DNA of 64,000 bases from Lumbricus rubellus (lineage: Eukaryota; Annelida; Clitellata; Crassiclitellata; Lumbricidae). Below the pieces are notes generated by a model that searched no databases, was not told the origin of the DNA, and saw only the letters and a program-made list of their open reading frames with translations. Of this stretch, positions 42,866 to 54,941 are shown one piece after another. The stretch covers positions 3,634,215 to 3,698,214 of the forward strand of contig OX243825.1 in assembly GCA_945859605.1 (NCBI GenBank). Direction: 5' to 3'. A program made the translations under genes and the position numbers. Each line of letters begins with the position of its first letter. Position 1 is the first letter of the stretch.

Positions 42866-43990
42866 TCATTTCTTATGAAACATCAGAAAACAATTACGCT
42901 CTGATGTCATACACAAGTAAATCTTGCATGTGACACACCTAACTTTGCTCTTGGAAGTGCAATCAGATTTACGACAGCGCATAGCGTTTTTTACATGTGT
43001 CATTTCTGGGAGATGATTCCCCGCAGAAGTGCGCTGTGGAAATGGGGGTACTGCGACGCTGAGGCGGCGACGTTTGTGCGTAGCAGATTGGTCTTCGCTG
43101 TCACTCTGCGACTCGCTGGGTTCATTGGCGAGGTGCACGACACTGCTGCATTCTTTTGCAGCTAAATACGCCAGTGCCACGCTGAGTTTGAAGTCCAGAA
43201 ACTGCAAGATGTATTTTCGTGCCACCAGCTTAGTCATCTGATCTTTTCGATACTGTATCCATGCGTTCACAACGGCAAGATCCACGAAGTGCAAAATTGT
43301 ACGTATTGTCCATTTCTTTGTTCGTGTTTTCCTGCGATATTCTGAAAAACCGATAACATGTCAGTCATTCTCTCACTCAGAAGTGGTATGGCAAAACCCT
43401 TCTGCCAGAATAGCCTAATGCGAGGGTAGCCGACACACGACATGAAGAGGCAGAAACCGATAAACTGTTCTATTTCTGCCGCTGTTGTGTTGAGGCTTCT
43501 CCCGTGCACAGCAACAGGTCACATTAGTACAAGCTGACATGAGGATGAACAATGCCCTATCAATGTATTGTCTCATGTAATCCATTTCCTTCCATTCCGC
43601 ACGATCTTCACCACCATCAGCAGAGTTCTGATATTCGATCACCTTCGGATGGAAAGTTTTAGTTTGTTTCCACTGCGACTTGCTCCTGCTGAGATTGCAC
43701 AATGGCTCGTCATCCCTGTCACTGCAGCAATCAGATGAACTGCTGGAGTCAGACATCCGCTCACGTAGTCCTGCGTTCTCTTCTTCTTCGTCACTGGAGG
43801 ATTCAGATATTTCGGAATTGTCATCATTGACATTTTCCAACATCTTTGGCGCACGTAGAGCACATGCTCTGGCTAATAAAACACAGTAAACGTAAGATGT
43901 AATAATACATTTCTGCATTGATGACAATAATGGGTAAACACGCACACTGAGTGCCCGTACTCCAAACAATACGGCTGCCAACGAATGCAA
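42866..43990 (-). pseudogene. piggyBac transposase lacking the catalytic core
   Basis: Read from 43,990 downward. An acidic N-terminal segment (SEISESSSDEEEENAG) is followed by a linker. After a frame change comes the piggyBac domain start, EIEQFIGFCLFMSCVGYPRI. At about 43,330 it jumps to the distal region (TILHFVDLAVVNAWIQYRKD). The Asp-bearing RNase-H-like core between these is absent. The C-terminus keeps the Cys-rich zinc domain (CRKSDCTSKSKVRCVTCKIY). It cannot cut DNA; the C-terminal DNA-binding part is open for 142 codons (43,294-42,866). Confidence 0.85.
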
Positions 43991-44231
43991 TCAAATTAGA
44001 GCCCGACATTGTTCATCAATTCAGCTTCAATTTCAGCAGAATGACTGCACTAACCCTAAAACTAACCCTAACCGACCCTCACGACGCCTAACCTGAGCCC
44101 TAACCGACCCTCACGCTTTGCATGTTGGGATGCATGTTGCGATGTCGTCGATACGTCGCGCTCTAATTTTATTTCATTCGTTGGCAGCCATATTGTTTGG
44201 AGTACGGGCACTCAGTGTGCGTGTTTACCCA
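43930..44231. mobile_element. MITE nested at the 5' end of the piggyBac transposase
   Basis: Inverted repeats of about 70 bp: GGGTAAACACGCACACTGAG and CTCAGTGTGCGTGTTTACCC, with AATAAT on both sides. Between the arms lies ACCCTAAAACTAACCCTAACC-like sequence. The first residues of the 43,990 ORF come from this element, not from piggyBac. Confidence 0.7.
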
Positions 44232-45301
44232 ATAATGTTCTATTCAAATTGTATTAGTTGTATTGTAGTTGACCATTTACAAAGTGCTTCTCTCTGCAAG
44301 AAACTTTCAGATGCGCTCCTAGTGTGTAGAAAGAGGCAGGATTTCAGGCAAGAGAAAGATGAGAAAACAATACGACAGAGGACAACACATTTAAAAATAT
44401 TAAACATAATTAAATATTAAACAATATTAAATATTGAAACAATATTTATAGATGTGTCATAAATCACAACAACAGCAGAATGAACTTAATAACTTTAAAA
44501 GGACCACGCACTCGCACAGCCGAACCCACTCGCACAGCTGATGCTTTGTCCATTTAAATGGACATGATGTTGCCGAGACCCAATGTCCATTACAATGGAC
44601 ACTGGCGTGATCGCTCACTAAAACTATGCATTACAATTAATGCTAAAAAATTTGCTTCCCGAAGCATCCAGAGATGCAGTAACTTCAAGAAATTATAGTA
44701 ACACATTTTTTTATAGGTCTATATATGATAAAATAATTCACAACCTACCTTTAGATTTTCCATAAAAATCCTCGTGGTCACAGCCGCCATTGCTTTGAAC
44801 AACTATCTATGGTGAAAATTTCTCACAAGGTAAAGTAAGTACAGACTATGTACAAGAGACTGGGCACTTTATTTTAGCAAGTAAGCATGTAAATATGAAA
44901 ATACAGCCTCAAAACGCAATGTCCATTCTATTGGACGCGGGGTCTCAGGAGGTTAAAGATTTGAAAATAAGTGCCAGTACGCCGTCCATGACCGTCCTGC
45001 CACACTTTAAGCCTTGCTCCTCCTCCTCCTCCTCCTCCTCCTTTACTTCAATCTACTCCTCATCAACAGCCCTCCCCCGCCCCATCACAACCATCCTCAC
45101 AATTAAGAAACTCTTCATACATTGGCACGTGTCACTACAGTGTTTGCATTTGAAAGTACTTCAACGTCAACAGCCCATCACACATCAGCCATGCATAGGC
45201 ATACCGCCGAAGTCTAGGACCTACTTCTACCGAAACAAGTTGAAAACAACACAGCCTACGACATTTTACTGGACCAAAGAACGACCAGACCGATTATCAC
45301 G

Positions 45302-45480
45302 ATGACTATTTCATTCATTCATTCGTTCATTCATTCATTCATTCATTCATTCATTCATTCATTCATTCAGTCAGTCGTTCAGTCAGTCATTTTAAATCAA
45401 GACATTGATGCGAAGGCTACTCAAAAGGCTACTCAGAAGCACTCCCAGCCCAGCCATGGCCGAATAGAAAGGACCTGCAG
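45302..45480 (-). mobile_element. LINE 3' end with (GAAT)n tail
   Basis: Minus-strand GGGCTGGGAGTGCTTCTGAGTAG is followed by a repeated copy of the GAGTAG segment and a (GAAT)n tail at 45,307-45,370. Same family as 494-1484. Confidence 0.8.
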
Positions 45481-47380
45481 GGCAACTGGTAGAAGCAGGC
45501 AATTTGGTGAAGGCCCGTACATATTTGACAGTTTCAGAAAACATGCTTCATGTCGTTCTTTAGCGGTTTCTAAATAGCCTAAGCCAAAAACCACTCTGTC
45601 TTCCAGACTATAAAGTTTCAATAATCCAAAAAAAAATTCCATTCGCATTTAATAGAAAAGATAAGAGTCGCGATACGATGAAGTAATAGGCGCAGGCCAA
45701 TGCTAATCGCGAAACATGAGTAGCATGCAGTAACGGCTCATGCAGTGCAAGTTCTGAGTATAAGTTTGGGTCGTTGAGTGTTTAGCACTTCGTTTTCTAG
45801 AAAGGTTAAAACGACAACAACAGTCAGGTGCATAGACCTACCCTTTCATATAGCCTATGAACAGGCTAAAACAGCGATAATTAAGTTCAGTCCTATAGGC
45901 TTACAATCTAGAGGTGTCTGGAAGAATTTTCTCCAGTAATGGGTCTCCCCCCCAAAAAAAAAATCGCAAGGTGTTGTATATATATATTTTTTTTAAATAC
46001 TAAAATGCCTAAAGAAAGCCGTTGGAAAATTCGGATGATGAACATTTCGTCCGCGACCCAGGCGCCCACCGTCCCCCCCAAAAAAACCCAATTCCCCCCC
46101 CCCAAAAGCAGAGAGGACTAGATTAAACACTGCCTACCAATAAACCAACAGTCGTATCAACTATCGCATCTTGCCTCTGAAATGATCGGCCTCCTGAATT
46201 CCGCTCCTCCATCCTTGCTGGTCAGTGGTCACCCAGCATCACCTTCCTCAAGGCTCCTCTACCCATCACTCCTCGAGCTTTCAACTCTTACCCCAGAATC
46301 AGTTCTTAATTTTGCACCCTACAATTCTCGACCTAAACGCTACCCACCCTATAGCAGCTATTCTACCACCTATGATCCTCTGTTAACCGGACTACGACCT
46401 CCTTCAAACTACTCCTTCTGCCAACCCTTCTGACTAAACACAGCGCTCGTGAATGAGCTGGTGCCCAACGCTTGGCTTTCGAGTGACGCTTTAGAAATTT
46501 GGAGAATACGATTACGATTTGTGCAATACCTCGTTGCTGCATAGGCCTAATGTAACTCTACAGCCTACAGAAAGCGAGTTGATGTAGGCCCAGAGAGCTA
46601 CTCCACTGGTCTATCGCTATGCCAATCAGTGTAAGAATTGTGGAAAAATTACTGGGGGTTGGACCATTATCCACTTGGAATCGAGGTGTGAAAAACAGAC
46701 TTTAACATGGGGCTCTAAGAAAGACTGGGAGGTTGAAACCCCCCAAACCCACCGGCAATTCTCACCCTGATGCCAATGAAACAGTAGTATTATGCTCTTA
46801 ACAGGTAGGCCAGGCCAGATATGGTGCATAGCCTACTTAGTACTTACCTCTGTCGTTAAAAATAGTTCATCGACCGGAAAACAGCAAAAACAGCAAGGCG
46901 CACATAACTCTCAACTCACATACAGACCAACTGCGACCATGTTTATAAGTCTGCCAATCTACCATCACACGTCTGCGTTCTGCAGAAAAACACCCAAACC
47001 TTGTTCCCCAAAACAGGAACAACTATATTGATATTCCCAAGCTATCCTAGATGGCTGGCTCTAACCAACTAATGAGTTCCTCTCTGTGTCCACTGTTCGA
47101 AAATTCCGTCCAGATATTATCTGGGAACTGCAAACGATAAGATTGACTCTAGACGTGATTGCGTGCGCTGTGTATAATGTGCATTGGCCAAGCATTATTA
47201 TTAAGTTCGACCTGCTGCCAATAGTAATGTGTCTACTGGTTTATATAATGCGATGCAGACGTGTGTGTTGTGTGGTGTCCATTGCAGTTAGAGCAGAGAT
47301 CTTTGCGGTGGCCTTAGTTGTGTTTACGACGATTATTTATGCAAGGAATGCGTGTCACAGATATATACCAACACAGGTCT
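45481..47380. other. Intergenic DNA without recognised features
   Basis: Short ORFs (for example 46,182-46,433) show no family resemblance. Poly-C/A tracts occur near 45,945-46,110. Confidence 0.45.
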
Positions 47381-47388
47381 AAGTGTTG

Positions 47389-47389
47389 C

Positions 47390-47428
<39 letters not shown>

Positions 47429-47529
47429 CGTGTATGTGTATGTATGTGTTTGAATGTATGTGTGTTTATATGTAGGCCTATGCGTATGATTGAGTGTGGT
47501 ATATTATGTTTGTGCGTGCGTGTGTGCGT

Positions 47530-47606
<77 letters not shown>

Positions 47607-47642
47607 GTGTGCTCATGAGTGTGTGTGTGTGTGTGTGTGTGT
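47389..47642. repeat. (GT)n microsatellite
   Basis: Long GT tracts interrupted by ATGT and CGTG variants and by one TAGGCCTATGCG segment. ORFs on both strands are artefacts. Confidence 0.98.
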
Positions 47643-47729
47643 GTTTATGTAGGCCTATGTAGGCATGTATGTACAATTGTACAATGTACATGTATGCATA
47701 TACTTGTGTATGTAGGCTATGTATATAAC

Positions 47730-47825
47730 TATGGATGGATGGATGAATGGATGGATGGATGCATTGGATGGATGGATGGATGAATAGATAGATGGATCGA
47801 TGGATGGACGGATAGATGGGTGGGT
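47730..47825. repeat. (GGAT)n microsatellite
   Basis: GGATGGATGAAT-type units adjoining the left end of a hAT. Confidence 0.95.
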
Positions 47826-47838
47826 GGATTTATGTGTA

Positions 47839-49892
47839 CATGGGCGCCGACTCTGCGAGGCCCGTGAGTGCTCAGCACCACCAGAAATGGGCCATGCGAG
47901 GCCCGCCTATGCATGGGCACCACCAGAAATTAGCCAGCAAGATGTGCTTTTTAAGAAATTATTTCTCTGTTGGCATTGCTTATCTATAAAATCATCCCGT
48001 CTTTTATATATTTTTAACGTCGGTTAATTAGTCTACTGTCTACCTTATAGTCCTTACTATTACTCCAGTTTTAACCCATCCGGTAGTCTGAACTCCATTG
48101 GTCCTCAACCGATCAGCGAATAGGCCTACGAGAAAACCCCGAAATCCTGCTTATTCGATCCGCTCCCGTCATTTTTTTATTACGTACGAAGGCGACGATT
48201 TTAATGACATTGTTGGGCTATATTGTACTTGCTCATTGCTCAATAATGTTCATCACTGCTCGAGAGTCACCTGCCATCATCATAAAAGCGGGATATTGTT
48301 TTGTCTGCGTTAACAAATCAGCCTTGACTAAATTCGTCCCCTTAGAATTATAATGCTCTATCATAGATTTTTGCAAAACCGAGAAAAACCACTTCAAAGT
48401 TTGGGCACTGTTTTAAGCCAAGAATTTTAAACTAGATTCTTTTGAAGGATGATATCATCATTTCTAGGTTCCCGCTGGTGACTTAATTGCAAAAATAAGG
48501 TTTATTTTCATGAAAACAAGTGAAAAAAATATCGAAAATAGCAAAAAAGTGCAAAAATGCATGTTAGAGCAATATAATTCCAAACGACGAAGTACATGTA
48601 GGCTAGTTGTAATAATGCTCTAAGTTAAACATGCAGCAGCGTTTATTTAATAACGTCCTGAGTATAATATTGCTCTATCATAGTTTTGTAACAGAGAACT
48701 TGGACGCTCTAGCTTGCCAACTTTTTATTTTACCATTCCGGGACAAACGTAACTAATTTGGTGCTATTCAGTAACGTTTTGCTGTAACATGACGAATCCA
48801 GACGCCTATGATAGAGCATTATAATACTAACAAAGTCTATTCAGTAATATGTTTTGCTGTAACATGACGAATCCAGCCTTGTGATTGGATGCTTATGATA
48901 GAGCATTATAAAACTAACAAAATCGATTCACTGAGGTTTTGCTGCAACATGACGAATCCAGCCCTGTGATTGGATGCCAATGATAGAGCAATATAATACT
49001 AACAAAGTCTAGATTGGAAACAGGTTCTCATGATAGAGCATTTAAATACTGACGTATAACTAAGAAACGACCGCTTCGATCAGCTAGCTTCTTTGTCTAA
49101 TGATAGAGCAAATGCTACACTGAAGAGATTGATACCAAACTCGATTTTTTCAAAAATTCATGATAGAGCATTATAATTCTAAGGGGACGAATTGTCTTTC
49201 AAAACTATTTGAAAGACTATAACTAGGCTACATGTATTTGAAAATCTTTTTTCCACAGTGTTAATATTGGCTGACTAAAATAGTGGCCAATGTTGACAGA
49301 AAATTTTGATTTATTCTGCAAAATTTTTATTCTGTTGACCTAATAAGGGGAGAGTGCTCCAATAGATGCCATGCTAACGAAGATTGCGCTTTTCTTCTGT
49401 GTGGATTCCAAGAGAAGTACTTGTTAACCCAAAGAGTGATTTTTTAAACAATTTGAGAAGTCTGAAATAATGTCTTTAAGCAATGAAATAATAGGAAATT
49501 TTGATAAAATAACAGCTTGAATGTCAAATTTTCAGTGTGTAAATTTTTTTAAACAATGGCAAGGATGCTTTTCAAGTCTTAAACCACGACTATAATGAGC
49601 AATTTCGTTAAAATGACAGCTTAAAATACCTCCATCGCAGTGTGACAAAAAATTCAAAAATGCGGAGGAGCACATCCACTCCCCAACCCTTTCCATGCTC
49701 GGCGCTGTGCGCCTCAACGATCGTCCTTTGCGAGTTCGTCCCCTATAAAGCGAGGACCAAATCTCCGCCTTTGAACAGAGGTAATTTCAATAACTCTATA
49801 AAAAAGGGTCCAAAATTTTTTCCGCGCTCACGCGCGGATTTTTTCACATTCGCTTGGGCACCCCCACTCTTCAGGTCAAGTCGGCGCCTATG
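47839..49892. mobile_element. hAT element with CATGGGCGCCGACT ends (TSD TATGTGTA)
   Basis: Starts CATGGGCGCCGACT, ends AGTCGGCGCCTATG, flanked by TATGTGTA at 47,831-47,838 and 49,893-49,900. The flanks are low complexity, which weakens the duplication, but the terminal inverted match is clear. It hosts a second element at 48,331-49,193. Its right third resembles part of the hAT at 2,058-3,093. No transposase. Confidence 0.75.
48331..49193. mobile_element. Inverted-repeat element with repeated TGATAGAGCA motifs
   Basis: Ends are AATTCGTCCCCTTAGAATTA and TAATTCTAAGGGGACGAATT. The TIR continues through ATAATGCTCTATCAT for about 34 bp. The motif ATGATAGAGCA or its complement occurs at least eight times inside, often followed by ATTATAATACTAAC and spaced by GACGAATCCAGCC/TGTGATTGGATGC units. 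Non-coding. The target duplication may be AATT, but this is ambiguous because it is palindromic. Confidence 0.8.
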
Positions 49893-50612
49893 TATGTGTA
49901 TGTATGCACGTATGTACTTTGTATAAATGTTCGATTGTTCGACAATGCTCGTATACGTGCCTGTGGGCCTTTTGTGGGGGGCCTATGCGTGCATGTATGC
50001 GTGTATGTATGCGTATACGAATATGTGCATGTAGTGTGTATGCACTAATACACCATGGGTTAACCGTTAACGCATGCGTGTATGCATGCACATATGCATA
50101 ATGTGTATGCTATGTGTACGTTGTGTATGCTATGTGTACGTTCTGTACGCATGCATACACATAATATGTATGCATGTATGTGTGTGTGCATATGTGTATG
50201 TACGTGAATGAATAGCATACCTGACCCATTTCAATTTTCAATTAAGCGTACACGCGGATTTGTGACCCGTTCACAGTAAATTGACAACAAAGGCCTAAAT
50301 CATGCGTAGGCCTATATTTAGGCCAGACTTATTTTAGGCGCCAGCTGCTCGCTGGACTAAACCGCCAGCCTATAATAGGCTATGGTAGTCCCTTGACAAA
50401 GGCATTGTGTATAGGCTAAGGCTGGCTCAGTGCCTAAGACTCGTGATAGGCCGCCTTCACAACGTCCAGCCACCGACCTAGACGTACGAATCGCTTATAC
50501 GCTCATTGGCTTCAACCTCCATCCAGAAAGCGAGATCATAATAAAGTAGGCTATGTATTCAAAGAAATTTGACTATGTCGTGTGTATAATAATAAAGTTC
50601 GTATGTCGTGTA

Positions 50613-50658
50613 TATATATATATGTATATTATATATATATATATATGTATGTATATTA
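50613..50658. repeat. (TA)n microsatellite
   Basis: ATATATATGTATATTATATA-type tract. Confidence 0.95.
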
Positions 50659-50861
50659 GGCATGATTCTACGAATTACTTTAGGAACTCGGCCGCTGCTT
50701 GCGCTTTGAAAAGAGACCTACCTAGAGGTGCTCCCAACCCAGTACGTCACAGTTTTAGAATGTCGAATTTTATCGACTTAAAAAAAGCAGGAGTTAAGCC
50801 TAGGCGTGATCACCTTCATTAGCGCACTGATTGTAATCGAATTGCATTGTGTGACTTGTGA

Positions 50862-51140
50862 CAGCCTGACAGGCGAGTAGCCAGGAATTTATTATTGGGG
50901 GGGGGGGTAGAGTAGGGTGTTATGGCCTGGCCGGATGCCCTTCCTGACACCAACCCAACAGTATTACAGTGCATAAAAATGGAATAAAGTAACAAAGGGA
51001 ATAAAGTTTTAAAAAACACAATATTGTTACTACAAACAATTGTTTTGTTTTTCATATTTAAGTGATAAATAACCTTTTAAAAATCTTTTTTCTAAGCCAA
51101 TGGGGGTTTAACCCCCTTAACCCCCTTTTATACGCCTCTG
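50862..51140. mobile_element. hAT-like MITE (TSD ACTTGTGA)
   Basis: ACTTGTGA at 50,854-50,861 and 51,141-51,148. Left end CAGCCTGACAGGCGAGTAG, right end ATACGCCTCTG; inverted similarity is limited to CAG..GGCG. G-run near the left end, GGGGGTTTAACCCCC near the right. Confidence 0.6.
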
Positions 51141-51475
51141 ACTTGTGACAGTTTGAGATTAAGCAAGGATTTAGGGCCTATATTTTATTTTTATTCGCTC
51201 TGACTAATGCATGTGGCTAACCATGGTTGGTCTCGTAGTTTTCTACCTGTTGTCCACTGTGGTGCTCGGGTGATGTAAGTCCAAAGCGTAGACATAGGAA
51301 GCAGGAAACATACAATAATAAGCGTTAGGCTACCGGTATATTCAATTATGCCATGCTAATTAAGCAACGTGTACTGGAGGACCGTTTAAGTGTAACTTAA
51401 GTAGCTGCATGCTAATAAGCCAATACTATGCTGCATATACCTTTAAAGAGTGTTTATCTAATTAGTTCCCCTCAG

Positions 51476-52017
51476 ACAAACAGACAGACCAATAGACAGA
51501 CCAATAGACAGACGGACGGACGGACGGACGGACGGACGGACGGACGGACGGACGGACGGACGGACGGACGGACGGACGGACGGACGGACGGACGGGCAGG
51601 CAGGCAGACAGACAGACAGACAAACATACAGACTGACGGACGGACGGACGGACGGACGGACGGACGGACGGACGGGCAGGCAGGCAGACAGACAGACAGA
51701 CAAACATACAGACTGACGGACGGACGGACGGACGGACGGGCAGGCAGGCAGACAGACAGACAGACAAACATACAGACTGACGGACGGACGGACGGACGGA
51801 CGGACGGACGGGCAGGCAGGCAGGCTGGCAGGCAGGCAGGCAGGCAGGCAGGCAGACAGACATACAGACTGACGGACGGACGGACGGACGGACAGGTAGG
51901 CTGGCAGGCAGGCAGACAGACAGACAGACAGACAGACAGACATACAGACTGACTGACGGACGGACAGGTAGGCTGGCAGGCAGGCAGACAGACAGACAGA
52001 CAGACACAGACAGACAG
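51476..52017. repeat. Higher-order tetranucleotide array (GGAC/GGCA/GACA)
   Basis: Blocks of (GGAC)n, then (GGCA)n, then (GACA)n, then the punctuation CAAACATACAGACT or CATACAGACTGAC, repeat about five times with variable block lengths. Every frame on both strands is open for long stretches because all units are 4 bp and lack stops; these ORFs are not genes. Confidence 0.97.
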
Positions 52018-54929
52018 ATTCTTGGCCAGCGATTCCTTGCCCAGTCAACCTAACCAATCATTTTGGTCTTTATTCATTTTATCGCTAATCAATTCGGTAG
52101 ATGGCGCTAGTGAGTCTGACTCGAAATATTCATCTTCTGACTGGGATTTGAGAGTTAATAATATTCGCCCTCTCGTATTTCAAGCTCTTGCTAAAAATGT
52201 TTACTGTGACCATTGTGTTTTGCTCCACCTGCAAAAATATCTGCGGGATAAACCGCTTCGTGGCCTATATTCAAGCATTCTTTTCAATTGTCACAATTTC
52301 AAATAATTACATCATTAAAGTTGGCTTCGTTAGGCTATTGCATGAAAAAGGAACAAGAACGTAACCGCTTAAAAGCTTGCCAAGACTATTGCTGCCTTAG
52401 CAGTTCTGTGGCAGGGTAGGCTAATGACCAGGGCAAAATACTTATTAGCCGGAGCATTTGCCGTGGTTTTTTCTTTTCTAGCGCCACCAATCGAGAGAGC
52501 AAGATATTGTGAACCAGGATCGGATTTGTTAAAGTGCAGTAGGCCTACTGTCGATTTTGAGTGAAAGCAAGGCTTTAACTCATTCCAGCCGGAATTGTTT
52601 TGATAGGCCTATCTATGCTGTGACCCCATCCGGCGGGAATTAAGAGTTAAGACATCAATTATTTTGATCTGAGGGTCATGAACGACGTCCATGCCCTTTT
52701 TCAACTTTAACGCCGTCCTGCCAATTATTATATGCCAAAGCAACCTGGAAATTCAAGGTAGGCCTAATGGATGGGCGTCCAAATAATTCTTGTCCTACAC
52801 TTTAGGCCTATATTAAGCGCTGAGTAAAAAGCACGTGTATGCCTATAGTCGGTGTAGATGAGGGAAATGCACGAGTTTTGTTGAGTTCGCACGATCGATC
52901 ACAGGCTCTTAATCGTAGGCTACTCGTAACATCGCGGGAACCAGTTTATTCACAAGCGCTCGATCAAAACACAATTTCTCAGGCCTCGGCCCGAAGGCCA
53001 AGATCATTCTGGACAGTCGGGAGTAGCCTAGCTCTGCCTACGGCTTACAGAAATCTGATGTAGAACAATATTTACAATAGGACCTAATCTAAGTCTCTTT
53101 GTAGGCCTACGCATATGCACCTAGCCTCTTCTTTTGATTTATCTAATTCAGTGTTTTGTCTAGCTTATTTGTTCATTCCAGAATATCTCGATCTTTTGTA
53201 ATCCTTGGTTTCTTATCCTTTGATTTGATTACGATTTATAAGCTGAATGCATTGAGTTGTTCACTCACTCTTGCAGAAAAACTCTACAAGCTTCAAGTTA
53301 AAACTCTAACTTAAAAGCGAACATCGATAGATGCGCCAGTGCGTGACAGTTGCGGCGCTAAAGAAGTAATTAAATTAAATCCCTCTGATATTTTCAAAAA
53401 TTCATACGGTGCTATAATAGGTTTGTCTGTCTTTCTCTGTATGTCTTCATGTCTACCTATCTCCGTCTCAATCTCTCTTTCCTAACCCTGAGGCTGCGGC
53501 CGTGAAACCCTCTGTGACATATATTCATCGGAAAACGTGGCGCACCTGTAAATATAGTCCGTCAATTTAACCTCGCAAATATCCAGAAAAGCGCATTTTC
53601 TTGAGAGGAAAAATTACTGTTTCAATTCCAGCGTCGTTTTATCTTGTAAATTAATATTTTTGGAGAGTTTTAGAGATGATTTGAATAGGTTGTGAACGCA
53701 AAGGCGGAGTAAGACATTCAGACTGTGCAGTGATCTGGGGCAACAAAGGAGCAGGTCAGAGCGAGAGAGACAGAATAGCGAGCGAGAGAGATAGAGAAGG
53801 GGTTGAAGAACATTATTTAGATGTCAAATTTCGTGGATTCTACCTTGCGTCGTTCCGTCTGCACCCAATCGGATCTGGATTAACGGATTTCATCCATCTA
53901 ACCATCGTGGATTACCGGCGATCAGCGGGTGAGCGACCAGCGGCGGCGGCTTGTTACTAGCGGACCCCCTTCCCGACCCACACAGCATCATTCTGACCCG
54001 TCAAAACGCGTTCGGCCCTAATTATAAATACGGTGTAAAGTCTTCCAATTCTGCCCGTCCTCTGCCCACCCTTAGTATTATATTTTCGCCTGGTAAAATA
54101 CGTGCATCGGGGCCGTGTACGAGAGCGGGATGGATACCTTGTGGGGCTCTTGAAATCAGAGCTAATTATTATGAATCTTACCCTTCTTCTTCTTGCCCAG
54201 CCTCCGCGGTAGATATATTGTGCAGTCACGGTCCTGTGTCGTCGTCCGTCATTCTCGCGATTTCTTGTCGTTTATGTAGAGCATTTTTATGGTCCGCTTG
54301 AAAAGCGACAGACGACAGGTTTGTTGGTTTAGTTGTGAACATGCAGAATGACATTAGCATATGTTTTTCGTGAACGGTAGACGATATTGACAGATTTTCG
54401 ATGATGGTGATCAGAATTGATTGATTTTTCTGCAGTGATGATTGTGAATGTTGATGATGTTGATGGTGATGATGGTAGCAAGAATGGTGATGAAGAAGAT
54501 GATGGTATTCATTGACTATGTTCAATTGTTGATGTTGGCTGTAATGATAGTGATCCCTTCAAAAACAATGTTGCAAAACTGAAAAGTTGCCCACAGTTTT
54601 ATCCAAACCGAATTGTAAATATTAGATGGATTTCTTTGCTCTTTCTTGAAAGAACACTTGACTAATTTTTGCACAACATTATGGTAGACTTGGGCTGCTC
54701 TGTATTTAGTCAAACGGGTGGTGGGATTTTTGACTGACGAGCATCAGAATGTAAAGATTTAAAAGTGGTAGATTGAAATCATTACTGCAAAGTGCATCCA
54801 AAATGGCATTACGTAAACCAGTTTGTGGAGCATATCTTCATATGTCTAAATGTTAGGACATGAGTTTGAAGTGTTGACACTTGACATGTCTTAAGACTTC
54901 AGATTTATACCGATGCCACCATAGAATAA
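52018..54929. other. Intergenic DNA, no supported gene
   Basis: The 94-residue ORF at 52,022-52,306 and others have no family resemblance. A GC-richer stretch at about 53,740-54,130 with AGAGAG repeats could be a promoter or 5' non-coding exon, but nothing in sequence proves this. Confidence 0.4.
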
Positions 54930-54941
54930 TTCAAATATTAG

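Larger units (their letters stand above)
42322..44952. mobile_element. piggyBac-type transposon, internally deleted
   Basis: Starts CCTCCTGAGACCCGACGC, ends GACGCGGGGTCTCAGGAGG. TTAA follows the right end (44,953-44,956) as expected for piggyBac, but the left flank reads ATAG instead. Subterminal palindromes GTCCATTTAAATGGAC and GTCCATTATAATGGAC occur near the left end, with similar copies near 44,548-44,607. It contains a broken transposase on the minus strand and a nested MITE. Confidence 0.85.

Noticed and set aside
44050..44110. Interstitial telomere (CCCTAA repeats)
   Set aside because: Only a few irregular CCCTAA words within the loop of a MITE.
47314..47691. Cys/Val-rich and His/Thr-rich ORFs
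   Set aside because: (GT)n microsatellite translations.
51428..52057. Overlapping ORFs up to 199 residues (TDGRTDGR / SVRPSVRP)
   Set aside because: Pure tetranucleotide repeat without stop codons in any frame.
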